A model generated the notes under the pieces. The model worked only from the letters and a program-made list of their open reading frames with translations. It did no database searches and had not been told where the DNA came from. Below are positions 1-12,168 of a DNA stretch of 64,000 nucleotides, one piece after another (the stretch's first letter is position 1; each line of letters begins with the position of its first letter). Source of the stretch: Tolypeutes matacus (taxonomy: Eukaryota > Chordata > Mammalia > Cingulata > Chlamyphoridae); contig JAKSZT010053881.1 of the NCBI GenBank assembly GCA_026826555.1, forward strand, positions 9,202,593-9,266,592, given 5' to 3'. The position numbers and the translations under genes were made by a program.

Positions 1-1824
1 GTTTCTGTGGGCATTTGCAGCTCCACAATTCTAGGGGCATTTATGCAGACTGGTTTTATCTACTCATACGCAGTGATACCCAGAGTGCATTTAAATGAGG
101 CCAAATGACACTTATGCCGGAAGAGTCCCTCATGGGACCATAAAACCTAAAAATACTAGAGGCACCCAGAACAGAGCAATCCCCTCAAAGGAAGCCATGG
201 GTTTCAAACTTAGGCTCAATGATGTCCATTTCCCATGGGAAGTTTTAACTACCAAGTGTGCCTTCCCTTGGATACAAAGGACCATGACCGTGGGAGCAAG
301 GACCCCAAGAGGGAGGACTTTAGGCTCGGCTGTTCCAGACAAGGGGTCCATTCTAAAGGTGCAGAGCCAAAAATAGCTTCAGAGTTTACATAAAGGCAGG
401 ACCTTAAATAAGATTTTCAAAAAGTCAGATAAACACTGCTTTCATCTAAACCCAGAGCTAAAGTCCAGGCCTGTGCAGTGCAAGGGCATGCTATGAAAAC
501 TGCTCACACAAGTACCATAGTCTTTGCCTCTTGCTTTCCCTGGCATAACCAAGACAAGCTCGCCCAGGCGGGGATCTGCTTGGTGAAGGGTCCACAGGCT
601 ATCAGGCCCTGCTGTGTGTCCCCCAAGGACAGAACACTTCTCCCATTACTTTTGTTTGGGATGTCTTTGTTTTGGTCTAGTCCTGGTAATCTGGCAGGCA
701 TTCTATTTCCAGCAGGAGCTCTGACCATGGTATGGATGCGCCAGGCTTGAGGTCATCGTTAACAGTGCCTGGTGCTGTGAGCAGCTGCTCAATAGCAGAG
801 GCCACCCAGAGCTTTCTTTGGGTTCTACAGTCTGGGGCTATCTGTTCCATCCCTGGAAGCTGTAGTCACACTGGCTGGTACTTCATGCAGGAGCCTGGGG
901 TTGGAGCAGGAACTACCAAGCAAACCGCTAAACACAATTTCAGGTGGGGCCTGAGTCCAGCTCTTGGCCTGGGGCACAGAAAGGGTGAAGTGCATAAGGA
1001 GGAGTGGGAACTTCCTCCCTACAGCTTCCACAGTCCCCAGAAACAGGGCAAAGCCAAGGCCCGGTGGAAAGAGAAGGATCTTGAAAATGCCAAGGTGGAG
1101 TTGGGAGTGACATTTGTGAATCAAGTGTGCCCGTCAGATGCTCTCTTCTCTCTCCATGAGGTGAGGAAACCGTTCTCCCCATACCCACAGCAGGAAGCAC
1201 ATCTTACTCTCCATCCAGGACACACAGGTAAAAACTTCTAGACTGGATTCCAAAGGTTTTTCCAAGTTGAAAACCATCACTATTCTCTACCTTCCCAAAG
1301 CAACACTGCCCAAAGACCACAAGTTCTACTTGACCTTCAATACAAGCTGAGCAGGTGAGACACATAGACCGGGTCTGGAAACACATGCACCCCTGCCCAT
1401 CTCCCTTTCTGGTTGTCCATGTGCTTAGATTTGTAATATTTTGCCTTTTACACTGCAAAGTACAGCTTCTGTCTCAAGGTAGATGCTTTCAGACAAAAAC
1501 ATCTATTAAAAAAAAAGACCTCTGTATAATGAAGGTCCTCTTAACCCTTGCAAACCAAATCACCTTGTCTGGGCCCAAAGAAGTTACAGAATAGATTTGA
1601 ACATAAAATTCACTTAAAAGTCATTCAGACACATTCCCATATTAACAACATGGAAGTAATTCTCTGGCCCCCATGCCAATTCCAGAGACAACTGATCATT
1701 AAGAATTTAAACAAAATGCAAAAGAATGAACACAAATCCCTCTCTCACCATGCAACATAATAAGAAATATCAACATAAAGAAGAAGAAAAAAATGGATCA
1801 ACAACCTAACTTTAAGAGCTAACA

Positions 1825-2198
1825 GGGAAGCAAATGTGGCTCAAGCAATTGAGCTCCCACCTACCACATGGGGGGCCCGGGTTCCAGTCCTGGTGCCTCT
1901 TGGAGAAGACAAGCAAGACAGCAAGCTGGCATGACAGGCAGGCACGGCGAGCTGACGCAACAAGAAGACACAAAAAGGAAAGACAATGAGAGACACAACT
2001 GAGCAGGGAGCCAAGGTGGCTCAAGCGATTGATTGCCTCTCTCCCACATGGAGGTCCCAGGTTCAGTTCCTGGTGCCTCCTAAAGAGAAGACAAGCAGAT
2101 ACAGAGAGCACACAGCAAATGGGCACAAAGAGCAGACAGCAAGCGCAAACAACGAGGGGGGGATTAAATAAAAAATAAATCTTTAAAATAAAAAAAAA
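1825..2198 (+). mobile_element. DAS-SINE, two-headed (dimeric)
   Basis: It carries two tRNA-like heads, each with an A-box (TGGCTCAAGC) and a B-box-like GGTTC(A/C)GTTCC, followed by an ACACAGAGAGCACACAGC linker and an AATAAAT/A tail. GCTAACA flanks both sides (1818-1824 and 2202-2208). Confidence 0.85.
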
Positions 2199-2257
2199 AG
2201 GGCTAACACTATAATACTCTTAAAGGAACTGGGAAATATCTTCAGGACCTTGTAGTA

Positions 2258-3345
2258 GACAATTGATTCTTAGATTTTATACCAAAAGCACAAGCAACAA
2301 AAGAAAAATAGATAAAATGGACTTAATCAAAATTTACAACTTTTGTGCATCAGAGGACATTATCAAGAAAGGACAACTTACAGAATGGGAGAAAATATCT
2401 GGAAACCGTATATTTGATAAAAGTTTAGCATGTAGAATATATAACGAGCTCCCACAACTCAACAGCAAAAAAGACAAACAACCCAATTAAAAAATGGGCC
2501 AAGAATTTGAACAGACATTTCTCCAAAGATGTTCAAATGGTCAATAAGTCTATTAAAAAGATGCTCAATATCATTAGCTGTCAGAGAAATGCAAATTAAA
2601 ACTACAATAAGATACCACTTCATACCCACTAGGATGGGTATTGTTTAAAAAACTGAAAATAACATGTGTTGGTGAGGATGCAGAGAAATAGGAACCTTCG
2701 TACATTTGGTGGGAATGTAAAATGGGACAACCACTGTAGAAAACAGTTTGGCAGTTGCTCAGAAAATTCAACATACAATTACCATATGACTGGGCAATTT
2801 CCACTTCTAGCTATATACCCAAAAAACTGAATGCAAGGAGTTGGACAGATTATTTGTACACCAATATTCATTGCAGCATTATTCACAATAGTCAAAAGAG
2901 AAGTAGCACAAGTACTGAATGGATAAATAAAATGTGGTATATCCATATAATAAAATACTATTCAGCTGTAAAAAGAAGTGAAGTGCTAGAATATGAAAAA
3001 ACATGGCTGAAACTTGAAAGCAACATGTTGAGTGAAATAAGCCAGACACAAAAGGACAATATGGTATGATTTCTCTTACATGAGATACTTAGAGTACGCA
3101 AATTCATAGCAACACAAAGCAGAATAGTAGTTACCAGGAGTGGGGGGTAAGGGAGAATGGGGAGTTACTGCTAAATGAGTATGAGTTTTAGTTTGGGATG
3201 ATGAAAAGAGTCTGGAAATATAAAGATGTGAAAGTTACACCATATTGTCACTGTACTTAATATCAAAGAATTGTCCACCTAAAATGGGTAAAATGACTTT
3301 TATGTATGATATTTTACCACAATTAAAAATAAATAAATGGTTTTG
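2258..3345 (+). mobile_element. L1 fragment, ORF2 3' end plus 3'UTR
   Basis: The order of motifs matches the end of L1 ORF2: the equivalent of KWDLIKI...FC, then [12 protein letters not shown], [12 protein letters not shown], and the WINKMW...YYSAVK region near 2920-2990. Several frame breaks and stops show a dead copy. It ends in A-rich sequence near 3345. Confidence 0.85.
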
Positions 3346-4344
3346 AAAAATTAAGACCTACTGTTTCCAGAAACATATGCTTCAATATTCATCAGCCACG
3401 AAGCAATTAGACCACAATAAGGAGATGAAAAGGATGAAAGTTCCGTAATTCATCAGTATAACTCAAAGGTAAACCTGAAAAATTAAGTCAAACCTGTTTT
3501 GCAAACAAGTCTCAAATGTTTTGTTACACATATGAAACTTGTATCTTATCACTGTAGCTTATTACAGGACAGAGGAAACCTAAACATTTAAGAAGTTTGT
3601 CCTCAGGCAAATGGTTCAAAAATTTTTACTCCAAAGAGCCCATGGTAACAGCTGTTTACACAAAGTAATGTTTCCTTTGCCTGCTGAATATCAAAATATT
3701 TCACAATTAATCACCTCTTTTAAATCTAACTCCTGTTTAATAGGATAGCCAATATTTTTTAAGCATGTTCAAAATCTGTTCCATGCTCTGCAAAGACAAA
3801 GTTATAATTAAGACAATACCTATGGAATTTGATTAATATATAGTTACTTTATAAAAAAAAAAAAAACTGTACCCCAAAATTATAACTTTTCATCCTGTAT
3901 TATTGATTTTTTCCATTTTACCTATGAACACTGAATCTATTAACAGAATAAATTTTTTAATCTGCTTACATAGAAATTCAAGTTAAAAATTCTATGTAAT
4001 GAAAGATATAGGTATATAAAAAGCAATACCTTAGAAAATTCTAAGTTATTTCATTTTCTAACTAACCAGTGCTTAAACTTCTTTTCCTCAAAGCATTCCT
4101 AGTTCATATTAGTGAAGCACTGTACAAATTAACTCCACATAGAGAAGTGTAAATGAAAGCAGGACAAATGGTGTAAATGAAATGGGAGAGAACTCTGCAA
4201 ATACTGAGGTCACCATTGATATACATTGATATACACTGATATACAAAGAAAAATAATATTCCTTTGAGTTTGTATACGGATTTTAAATTTGTAAAGTTCT
4301 TTCATCTATTTCCCAGTATATTACCCTCGAAATATCCACACTTA

Positions 4345-4560
4345 ACAGTAATGGTAATCACAAGGTGTTTATTATGAGCCAGGTTCTCTTCCAAAAAGCA
4401 CTTTGCATGAATTAATGTATTTTTTCCTCACAACATCCTTGAGATAAATGCTGTCCCCATTTTACAGATGAGGAAACTGAGGTACAGTGAGGTGAAATAA
4501 CTCGCTCAAAATCGTGAAGTTACTGAATCAAATGACTAGGCCAAAGCCACCCTGCAGGGT
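4345..4560 (-). mobile_element. MIR SINE
   Basis: The conserved MIR core appears in reverse orientation: CCCATTTTACAGATGAGGAA near 4460, preceded by the TTTCCTCACAACATCC-type segment. Confidence 0.8.
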
Positions 4561-5314
4561 GAAGGTGGAACCTGAACTAGAAGGCAGGCTTCTGGTTCCC
4601 AAATCAAAGGGTGTCTCCCCCCAGAGAAAATGGAATAAGCTAATGATTTCTGATCTAAATACATGCCCTCATTCTGAGAAAAACCCAGCTATTAGCATAT
4701 AAAAGAGAGATACAAATACTAGAGACAAAAGGAACCCCGGATTTCCTTAATTCTCTGCTTAAAGTCCCAGCTAATGTCATTTTAATTTTACATGTATTTT
4801 CTACAACCTCAGCTAGTCTTTGCAGGTTACCAAAGAAAAATAAAAAGCCTCCAGAAAAAGGAACTATTTGGACATTATATGTTAGAATTTTCACTACATT
4901 TTTCTCCTACATTATAATGTTTTGATGGCTTTTTACAATTCATGGTTCTAGCAAACTTGTTTCATTAGTGCTCAAAGTAGAGGGAACCTAATATAACACA
5001 TCCCCAGCGCTGCAATTTGAAGCTACTAACCAGCATGGCTGGTTTTAAAATCCAATTCTAATAGCATTAGAAATCTTAACTTTCTAGGAAATCCTCACAT
5101 ATCAAAAGAGAAAAGATACTTTTTTTTCTGAATGTATTTGTAAGTTGCAAATAATAGAAGATACTTTTTCTGAGATTTCATTTCCTATCTTCTCACAGGT
5201 ACCCCTTCGGCTCAGGTCCCAAGAATGGGCCTTGACATACAAGTAAAGGTAATGTTCATTTTCCTTCACTAAATTAAAATACATTTACATTTGTGTGTTC
5301 AATCTCTAATTCCA

Positions 5315-5460
5315 TCATTCAAATATTAAGCACCTACTATACACCAAGTTCGTGGCTGCTAGGAATACAGCAGCAAACAGAATGGGAAGTTACTCCTCTG
5401 CTTTCATGTAGCTTCCACCCTATTGTAGGAGGAGAAATAAGACAATAAACAAATACATGA
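5315..5460 (-). mobile_element. L2 3' end
   Basis: Reverse L2 tail: AAGCACCTACTATACACCAA, then GGAATACAGCAGCAAACAGA and GACAATAAACAAATACATGA. Confidence 0.75.
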
Positions 5461-6358
5461 GATTAAGTTTTTGAAGTACAAAGCTCCACCTCCAGAAAAG
5501 GACAGGTACAACACATGAGGATATTTTAGGAGGGTGAAACCCAAAGGCCTGGTCACCACCTAGCCCCACTCTGGCTCATAGGACAGTCATGGATTCAGTG
5601 GAACAAATTTTTACATCAAAAGTGTTCCCAACCAGCTCGAGACAACTACAAATATGAGGCTTACTCTTTTTTTACAAGCAGGCCTCAAAGTCCTTCAAGC
5701 CCCCTCAACCTTGACACAGCATCTGGCCACTTTTAGACAACCCTTAATTGTCCAGAATTTATGTGCCTGTCACCATTCAGACAAACCCTATGTAGCCATA
5801 CAGGGCAGAACTAGGAGCTGGAAGGTTGGCATTAAACAGCCAGGTGATTGGCAGCCCAACACAAGGAAGAATTTCTCAAGAATCAAGAAATGTTTTAAAT
5901 CCAAGCAAAGGCTGGGAGCTCAGTAAACAAGAATATTAGAAAGATTATTTGTATATCAGACGGAGTTGGACCAGATTATCTCAAAGGACCTTTAAAATAC
6001 CAACACCTCTAGAACACTAGCTAGATATGTGTTATTCTATGAATGCAAAATCACCCCCAGATGTAACTTATCATAAAGCATTACTTGAGAACATGTTGCT
6101 AATGAGATAAAAATTTGGATGTCACGAAGAAATAACCTAAAATATACCACATGATAACTGAGATGCTAAGTAAGCAACTTTCTCCAGGGTAGACCCACCA
6201 ACCATCCTTAGTGGAATCCTTCAGTGAAACAGTATTTGGACAAGAAGACAAGATTTCCCTTCACCACCATCCTGCAAGAGATCATCTTCTGTATTATTCA
6301 GAAAGCAGCAATTTTCAAACTTTTTGGTCTTAGGATCCTATTACCTTTAAAAATTACC

Positions 6359-7034
6359 AATGGGAATATTCTCGCTGTCCTGATTTTGTGAGAATCAGGG
6401 TAGGCTAAAATTTGCTATATTAGAAACCAGGCAAGTGCCCCCAGACCTAGTTTTTCTCCCTAGGTCTGGTTTTTAGAATACTGGTGATAAACTAAGCCTG
6501 ATTCATCATATGACCATCCTGTATGGGAAATGACTATAACTCTAGGTATTTTTGGTCAACCTTAAGAGATATAGCAGGGAGACAGATGGGGCTCAAATGG
6601 TTGGGCATCCATCTCCCATATGGAGGGACCTGGGTTCAATCCCCGGAACCTCCGGGTAAAAATATAAAAAAAGAGGGATGTGGAGGGCACACAGGCCGCC
6701 AGGCCTCATGCACAGGTGCGCTGTCAGGCCCCATGCGCAGGTGTGCCACCAAGCCACGCAGCAAGATGATGACATGACAGGAGAGAGAGACACAGAGGAG
6801 AGCCAAGACGAGACGTGCCGAGGGACCAGGAACTAAGGTGGTGCAGGCGGTAGGATGCCTCTCTCCCACATCAGAGAATTCCAAGAATCGAGTCCCAGTG
6901 AAGACAGGAGGAGAGGGATAAGAGCAGAGGGCAGACACAGAGAATTGCCCAGCGAATGCACACAGGGCAGCAAAGATGGGGGGCTGGGGGGTGGATAAAA
7001 GTAAATTAATTAATTAATTAATTAATTTTTTTAA
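6359..7034 (+). mobile_element. Composite element: hairpin head plus dimeric DAS
   Basis: It is bounded by AAAAATTACC at 6349-6358 and 7035-7044. Bases 6359-6576 are a non-tRNA head with two inverted repeats: CCTGATT/AATCAGG, and a perfect 10-bp stem at 6441-6450/6460-6469. From 6577 a two-headed DAS follows, ending in a TTAA-rich tail. The head and DAS recur together at 54821-55397. Confidence 0.75.
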
Positions 7035-7132
7035 AAAAATTACCGAGGACTCCAAGACATTGTTTATATGAGTTATATCTATCGACGTTTACCACAACAG
7101 TAATTAAAATGAGTAATTTTTAAATATGTATT

Positions 7133-7341
7133 GGGAAGCGGCTGTGGCTCAATCAGTAGGGCTCCCGTTTACCATATGGGAGGGCCCGGGTTTGGTTCCC
7201 GGGGCCTCCTGGTGAAGGCAAGCCCGCCCGCACGGCGAGGTTAGCTGACCCAGCGAGCACAAGCAGCAAGGGGGGGATAAATGAATAAATAAATAAAATC
7301 TTAAAAAAAAAATAAATAAATAAAATAAAATAAAATAAAAT
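7133..7341 (+). mobile_element. DAS-SINE, young CpG-rich subtype
   Basis: Single tRNA head, CCCGCCCGCACGGCG body, AGCAAGGGGGGGATAAATGA tail motif and A-rich end. Exact 11-bp duplication AAATATGTATT at 7122-7132 and 7342-7352. Confidence 0.92.
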
Positions 7342-7789
7342 AAATATGTATTAATTCATTAAAACCAACAATAAACCCACTGCATATCTTATTTGAAAAA
7401 ATGACTATTTCTAAAACACCAGCACGTAGTGAGAATAAGAGCATTATTTTACATTTTTGCAAATCTCTTTAATGTCTGGTTTAATAGAAGGCAGCTGGAT
7501 TTTCATATCTACTACTGCATTCAATCTTTTGTGATACATTGTTTTGATTGAAGGATAAGTGAAAATCGGCCTCACACAGATACATAGCTGGAAAGAGGAG
7601 GCATATTTTAACAGCCTTCTCATATACCTGTGGCTATTTCTTCTTTGATACTACACCTAAATTCAACATTTCTAAAAAGTTAGTTGTAACATGGAATCTG
7701 AACCCTATTACGAACTTCTCATACCCTCTTATATTAAAAATCCATTGCTCTCCCCAAAATACCAAGTAATTACAAAAGAAGAAAGAGTA

Positions 7790-8325
7790 ACGTCACAGCA
7801 GAAAATTCTAGCAGACATGACTTTAACCAGGTGATCAAAGTTAACGTCACCAATAATAATATCATATCCCATACCCCCGATTTGAAAGGCACAGCCTCTC
7901 CGTGAGATCCTTCCCAATAATGCACAACCTCAGTCTAATCATGAGAAAACATTAGACAAACCCAAACTGAGAGACATTTTTCAATACAACTAACCAGTAC
8001 TCTTCAAAAATGTCCAAGATCATGAAAGACTGAGGAACTGTCATAGATTGGAGGAGACTAAGGAGACATGACAACTAAATGTAATGTGCTCCTGTGTTGG
8101 GTCCTGGAACAGAAAAAAAATTAGTGGAAAAATTGATGAAATCCAAATAAATTCTGTAGTTTAGTTAATATGCCAAGGTTAATTTTTTAGTTTGGGTAAG
8201 TTTTCTATGGTCATGTAAGATGTCAAAGCTGGGTGAAGGGTACAAAAGAACTCTCTGTACTATTTTTACAACATGTTTGTGAGTCTAAAAATACCGCACA
8301 ATTAAAAGTTTTTCCAAATCAATTG
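7790..8325 (+). mobile_element. Old L1 (L1M-type) 3'UTR
   Basis: Recognisable 3'UTR phrases in order: CAGGTGATCAAAGTTAACGT, AAACATTAGACAAACCCAAA, GAGACATGACAACTAAATG, GGGTCCTGGAACAGAAAAA and CTGTAGTTTAGTTAATA, ending AATTAAAAGTTTTT. It lies inside the hAT element. Confidence 0.75.
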
Positions 8326-9553
8326 TTCAGTCTTGTACTTTGAATGGATCTTTTACCCGTGCATGATTTTGTACCATCATGCACTGGTCACCTGGAAAAC
8401 AATGGCTGAGTTATGCAAATATTCCATTTTGACATATTTCATTATACAATATAAAAAAAAATCACATTTGTTAATATCACCACTGACTTCATCAGAAAAG
8501 TTTTTAACCACTGAAAAACTGTCAAGGTCATGAAGATGGATAGAAGTTTACCAAAATTTTAATTTTGCTTGAAAAATCAAATTTTATCATTGCTAACAAA
8601 TATGTCAGTTGTTTTCCTTGAAGTAACAGACTCATTGTTCATTTTCAAAAAATGCCTGACAAATAAAGTCAGGATAACTATCATTTGTCTGTCAGTTATT
8701 CTTTCAAGTAAAAATGGTGTCTCATGAAAAATAGAGTAGTTCAGCTCACAACTCAAACAAGTACACAAGTGCTTTCCTCTTCAGGCAGCCATGGTACTTT
8801 GGTATGGAGAGTGCTACATGCATACCTCCCATTTTATCATTCAGAATATGGAAGAGATGTGTATTTGAGGGTTGAGAATTTTAACTGCTGCATCTAGAAC
8901 ATTCTTAAGTAAAACTTTTATTTTTTTTTTACTGCAACTGTATGGCAGTGAAGTACTACCTTAATTCATGCTAAGGCAGCAGCAGATTTTATCATATTGA
9001 TTTGCAGGCTCAGTGCAATGTTAATGCAGCGAAAAAGACAAATAACATCTTAGAATTATTATAAAAATAGATTTGACCTCACAGATCCCCTGAAAAGGTC
9101 TCAGATTCTTGACATTTTGAGAACCACTGGTTTAAAGAGTTAACCTTCAGTTCCTGAATGAAACATACACTACTTTAGCCAACACATGGAGTACTAAAGA
9201 GAAAATTATGCTAAGCTTTGTAGTATCTTTACCAAGAAACAGTAGTTTTTGCTATCAAATACTCTATAATAATCTGGTGATAGAGTTGGTGCCTGACTTT
9301 AAACTGACCACCAACAGCTCACCCAGACAGTTTAATCTGAGAATCCGAAAAGAAAGCGACTCCTCACCCACTTTTCATGGGGTAACCTTCGTTCCTCCAA
9401 CCCCCAAAAGAGAATACATGAACGTTAAACATATGCAAGATAATTAAGATTCAGATTTACTATTTTGGCAAAGTTGTTTCCCTTTATTGTACTTTATGAG
9501 TGAGTCAGGGTTGTAAGATAGTTGTTGATGTATTGATTTAGTCAAGAAATATT

Positions 9554-9763
9554 GGGAGTAGATGTGGCTCAAGCAGTTGAGCGCCTGCTTTCCACATGGG
9601 AGGTCATGGGTTCAGTTCCCAATGCCTCCTAAGAACAAAAAAACAACAAGCAAACAAATTAAAAAACCAACTCAGGGAAGCCGATATGGCTCAGTAGTTG
9701 AGCGCCATCTTCCCACATACAAGGTCCCAGGTTCAATCCCCAGCCACACATCAAAAAAAAAGA
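9554..9763 (+). mobile_element. Two DAS heads within one target-site duplication
   Basis: AAGAAATATT flanks the pair at 9544-9553 and 9764-9773. The first head starts at 9554 and the second at 9675. Both have A- and B-box motifs and short A-rich tails. Confidence 0.85.
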
Positions 9764-9773
9764 AAGAAATATT

Positions 9774-10100
9774 AAGAACCCTCCATGTGCTAGGGACTGG
9801 AGATGCATCAGTTAGCAGTCCCTGTCCTCTCAAAGGTTACATTCAAGCAGGAAAGAGAAAGACATGGAAACTCCTCTACTTGAGAATTTCCATATATATG
9901 GAAAACCTAGCACAAGCAAGCCAACAGATAAGTAATAAATAAGTAAAGTAAACAAGTAAGTCGATTATAAATGTGTTCTAGATGTTAAATGCTATGAGGG
10001 AAAAAAAAAACAGTAAGATAAGGGGAGTACCTAGGGTTAGGAGGGGAAGGGTACAATTTCAAATAGGGTGGGGCTGAGCCCAGAGGTTCCATATAGATGA
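9774..10100 (-). mobile_element. L2 3' end
   Basis: Reverse L2: CCATGTGCTAGGGACTGGAG, then a CCTGTCCTCTCAAAGGTTAC-type segment and TTCAAATAGGGTGGGGCTGA, with divergence throughout. Confidence 0.6.
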
Positions 10101-10786
10101 GAAAAACTATAGCTATTCTATCTCACTCCATTGTTTCTGGGTTTTCCTGTCCCCTGCCAGCTCCAATCCTCAGTGCCTCTATCTTTCTTGAGGATGCATC
10201 CTTACAGACGAGCAAGGCCTTTTTTATCCAGGCTCCAAATTTAGCCCTACAGCTTCAAGTTAAGTTGTTCATTTGAAAGCTGCCTAAACCCAGGCTCAAC
10301 CCACACCTCCTCAGCAGCATCCAGAGAAATTTCCTGAGCCGCCTCTTCTAAGTTTGGAGCACACAGCTAAACAGCCAACTCACTAACACATCATGGGTTT
10401 GCTCCCACTCTTTCTTTTCCTAAATATACAGATTCTCTAAATAGGGATTGACTTTTTGAAGACCTACTGTATACCATAATCTGCTACCTGTTTTATATGC
10501 ATTTCATTCTCATCACAGTACAAGGAATAAGTATAATTAACAGTATTTATAAATACAACAGATGTGCCATAAATCATAAAATTGGGATTCAAATTCAAAT
10601 CTTCAAAACAAGAAAAAAAGAGAGCTATTTACTCACAATGTCCTCCCAACTTCATCATTCCCACTGTACCACTTTAAGTAGGATATATAGAAAACAAACA
10701 AACTGTGCATTTATACAGTCTGTCTTATCTGCAACACTGTATTTCAGGATCACATCTGATTTTTGCATCAAAAATATACCTGGAGG

Positions 10787-10886
10787 GGAGCGGATATGGC
10801 TCAGTGGTTAAGTGCCTGCTTCTCATGTACGAGTTCTGGTTTCAATTCCTGATACCTCCTAAAAAATACACACACACACACACCCT
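10787..10886 (+). mobile_element. Short DAS-SINE with a CA-repeat tail
   Basis: Head GGGAGCGGATATGGCTCAGT and B-box-like GGTTTCAATTCC, then CCTCCTAAAAAATACACACA. The tail has become a (CA)n run at 10868-10883. A weak TGGAGG duplication flanks it. Confidence 0.75.
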
Positions 10887-10927
10887 TGGAGGCCATCAGG
10901 CAGAAAGGGTTAAAAAGCCTAAGTTGC

Positions 10928-11115
10928 GGGAAGCGGCTGTGGCTCAATCAGTGGGGCTCCTGTTTGCCATGTGGGAGGCCCGGGGGTTTGGTTCCCGGGG
11001 CCTCCTGGTGGGGGCGGGCCCGCCCCGCCCGCACGGCGTGGTTGGCTGGCCCAGCGAGCACGAGCAGCGAGGGGGGGATAAATGAATAAATAAATAAAAT
11101 CTTTAAAAAAAAAAA
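10928..11115 (+). mobile_element. DAS-SINE, young CpG-rich subtype
   Basis: Full-length single-head copy with GGGGGCGGGCCCGCCCCGCC in its body. Exact 16-bp duplication AAAAAGCCTAAGTTGC at 10912-10927 and 11116-11131, so the insertion is recent. Confidence 0.93.
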
Positions 11116-11191
11116 AAAAAGCCTAAGTTGCTACTCGGGCCTGCCAGTCAAGGAAGAAGGCTGGTTGCCCAGGGCCTCAGGATTGCCATCC

Positions 11192-11392
11192 TCACACAGA
11201 GTTAAACATAGAGGCCACCGTGTCCTCAGGAATAAATCCCTCAATCCACATACTCTCCTGAGGTTTCATGTAAGTTTTTTCCAAGAGATTCCAAATTGAG
11301 TAATAAACAGAAATAATGGATTCTGTTGGGTCTTCCTTAAGTTCAGGAAGATCTGACAATATCATGAAATGGCTCGGCACAGTCCTCTGCAA
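11192..11392 (-). other. Coding-like open frame, possible retrocopy fragment
   Basis: The minus-strand frame of 66 residues starts MQRTVPSHFM and ends FIPEDTVASMFNSV. It stays open about 12 codons further upstream, to a TAA. Its composition (acidic stretches, Trp and Tyr spread evenly, no low complexity) looks more protein-like than the other open frames here, and no known repeat covers it. I do not recognise the protein. It could be a 5'-truncated processed pseudogene, an orphan exon (an AG lies at the ACATGATTCAG|AAG junction) or chance. A young DAS sits just beyond its 3' side. Confidence 0.25.
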
Positions 11393-12049
11393 TTCTTCAT
11401 TAGAATTCTTTTCTTCTGAATCATGTTAATAAAGTAAGTTTTGTTCTGGTATTCATATGTAACTACTTACTCACAGGCTGCTGAAACCAAAAGGATGGGA
11501 AAGACACTGAGGCCCATCAGGGGGAGCTAGGAATTGGAAGATTTTCTGGATGCATGTTTTCAAACAGAGCTATATACTACTTAGAAAAACAGCTCCCTTC
11601 TATGACACTCAGTTGGCTTGGAGATAAGTCTGAAAACTGTCGTCTACTTTCACCTTCGACTGTCTGCATCGCACTCAGGTTCAACAGAACTAGCTCTTGG
11701 ATCAAGAAGCCTCAAATTCCTCTCATCCTTAAGAGGCAGGGACTCCTACTATTTTCCTACAATTCCTCAGGTTGAATTAATTTTAGACATTATTATTCTA
11801 CAAGATATACCAAATGTAGCAAAATAATGCAAATTTTTCTCCTTTATGCATACGGTATACCCTGAACTTAAATTGGCATGCACTTGATTTCAAATTGAGA
11901 TTTTTTTATAACACCATTTTTCTGAATGCAGTAGCAGTTGAAAAATATCCTTTTTGCTGACCTGGGCTAGATAATCAGAGGAAATGTGGAATCTCTTTTG
12001 TTTTACTTGAAGAGGGAAAAAAAGAAAATCTACTTAAAGTCCTGATCCC

Positions 12050-12168
12050 GGGGGGTGGATGTGGCTCAAATGGTTGGGCATCAGTCTCCCATATGGAGGG
12101 ACCTGGGTTCGATCCCCAGGACCTCCTGGTAAAATAAAAAAATAAAAAATAATAAAAAATTAAAAAAT
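12050..12168 (+). mobile_element. Short DAS-SINE
   Basis: Head GGTGGATGTGGCTCAAATGG and B-box GGGTTCGATCCCC, then an A/T-rich tail. Exact 14-bp duplication AAAGTCCTGATCCC at 12036-12049 and 12169-12182. Confidence 0.93.

Larger units (their letters stand above)
6306..9129 (+). mobile_element. Old hAT (Charlie-like) DNA transposon, interrupted
   Basis: The left end CAGCAATTTTCAAACTTTTT and right end TTTTGAGAACCACTG form imperfect inverted termini of the CAGTGGTTCTCAAA type. The flanking 8-mers TCAGAAAG and GTTTAAAG agree at 5 of 8 positions, consistent with a decayed target-site duplication. The body continues across three later insertions: 6359-7034, 7133-7341 and about 7790-8325. No intact transposase frame remains. 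Strand is arbitrary. Confidence 0.65.

Noticed and set aside
732..1241. 169-residue plus-strand frame near the window start
   Set aside because: No recognisable domain, and equally long antisense frames overlap it. I considered an LTR or gene fragment but could not support either.
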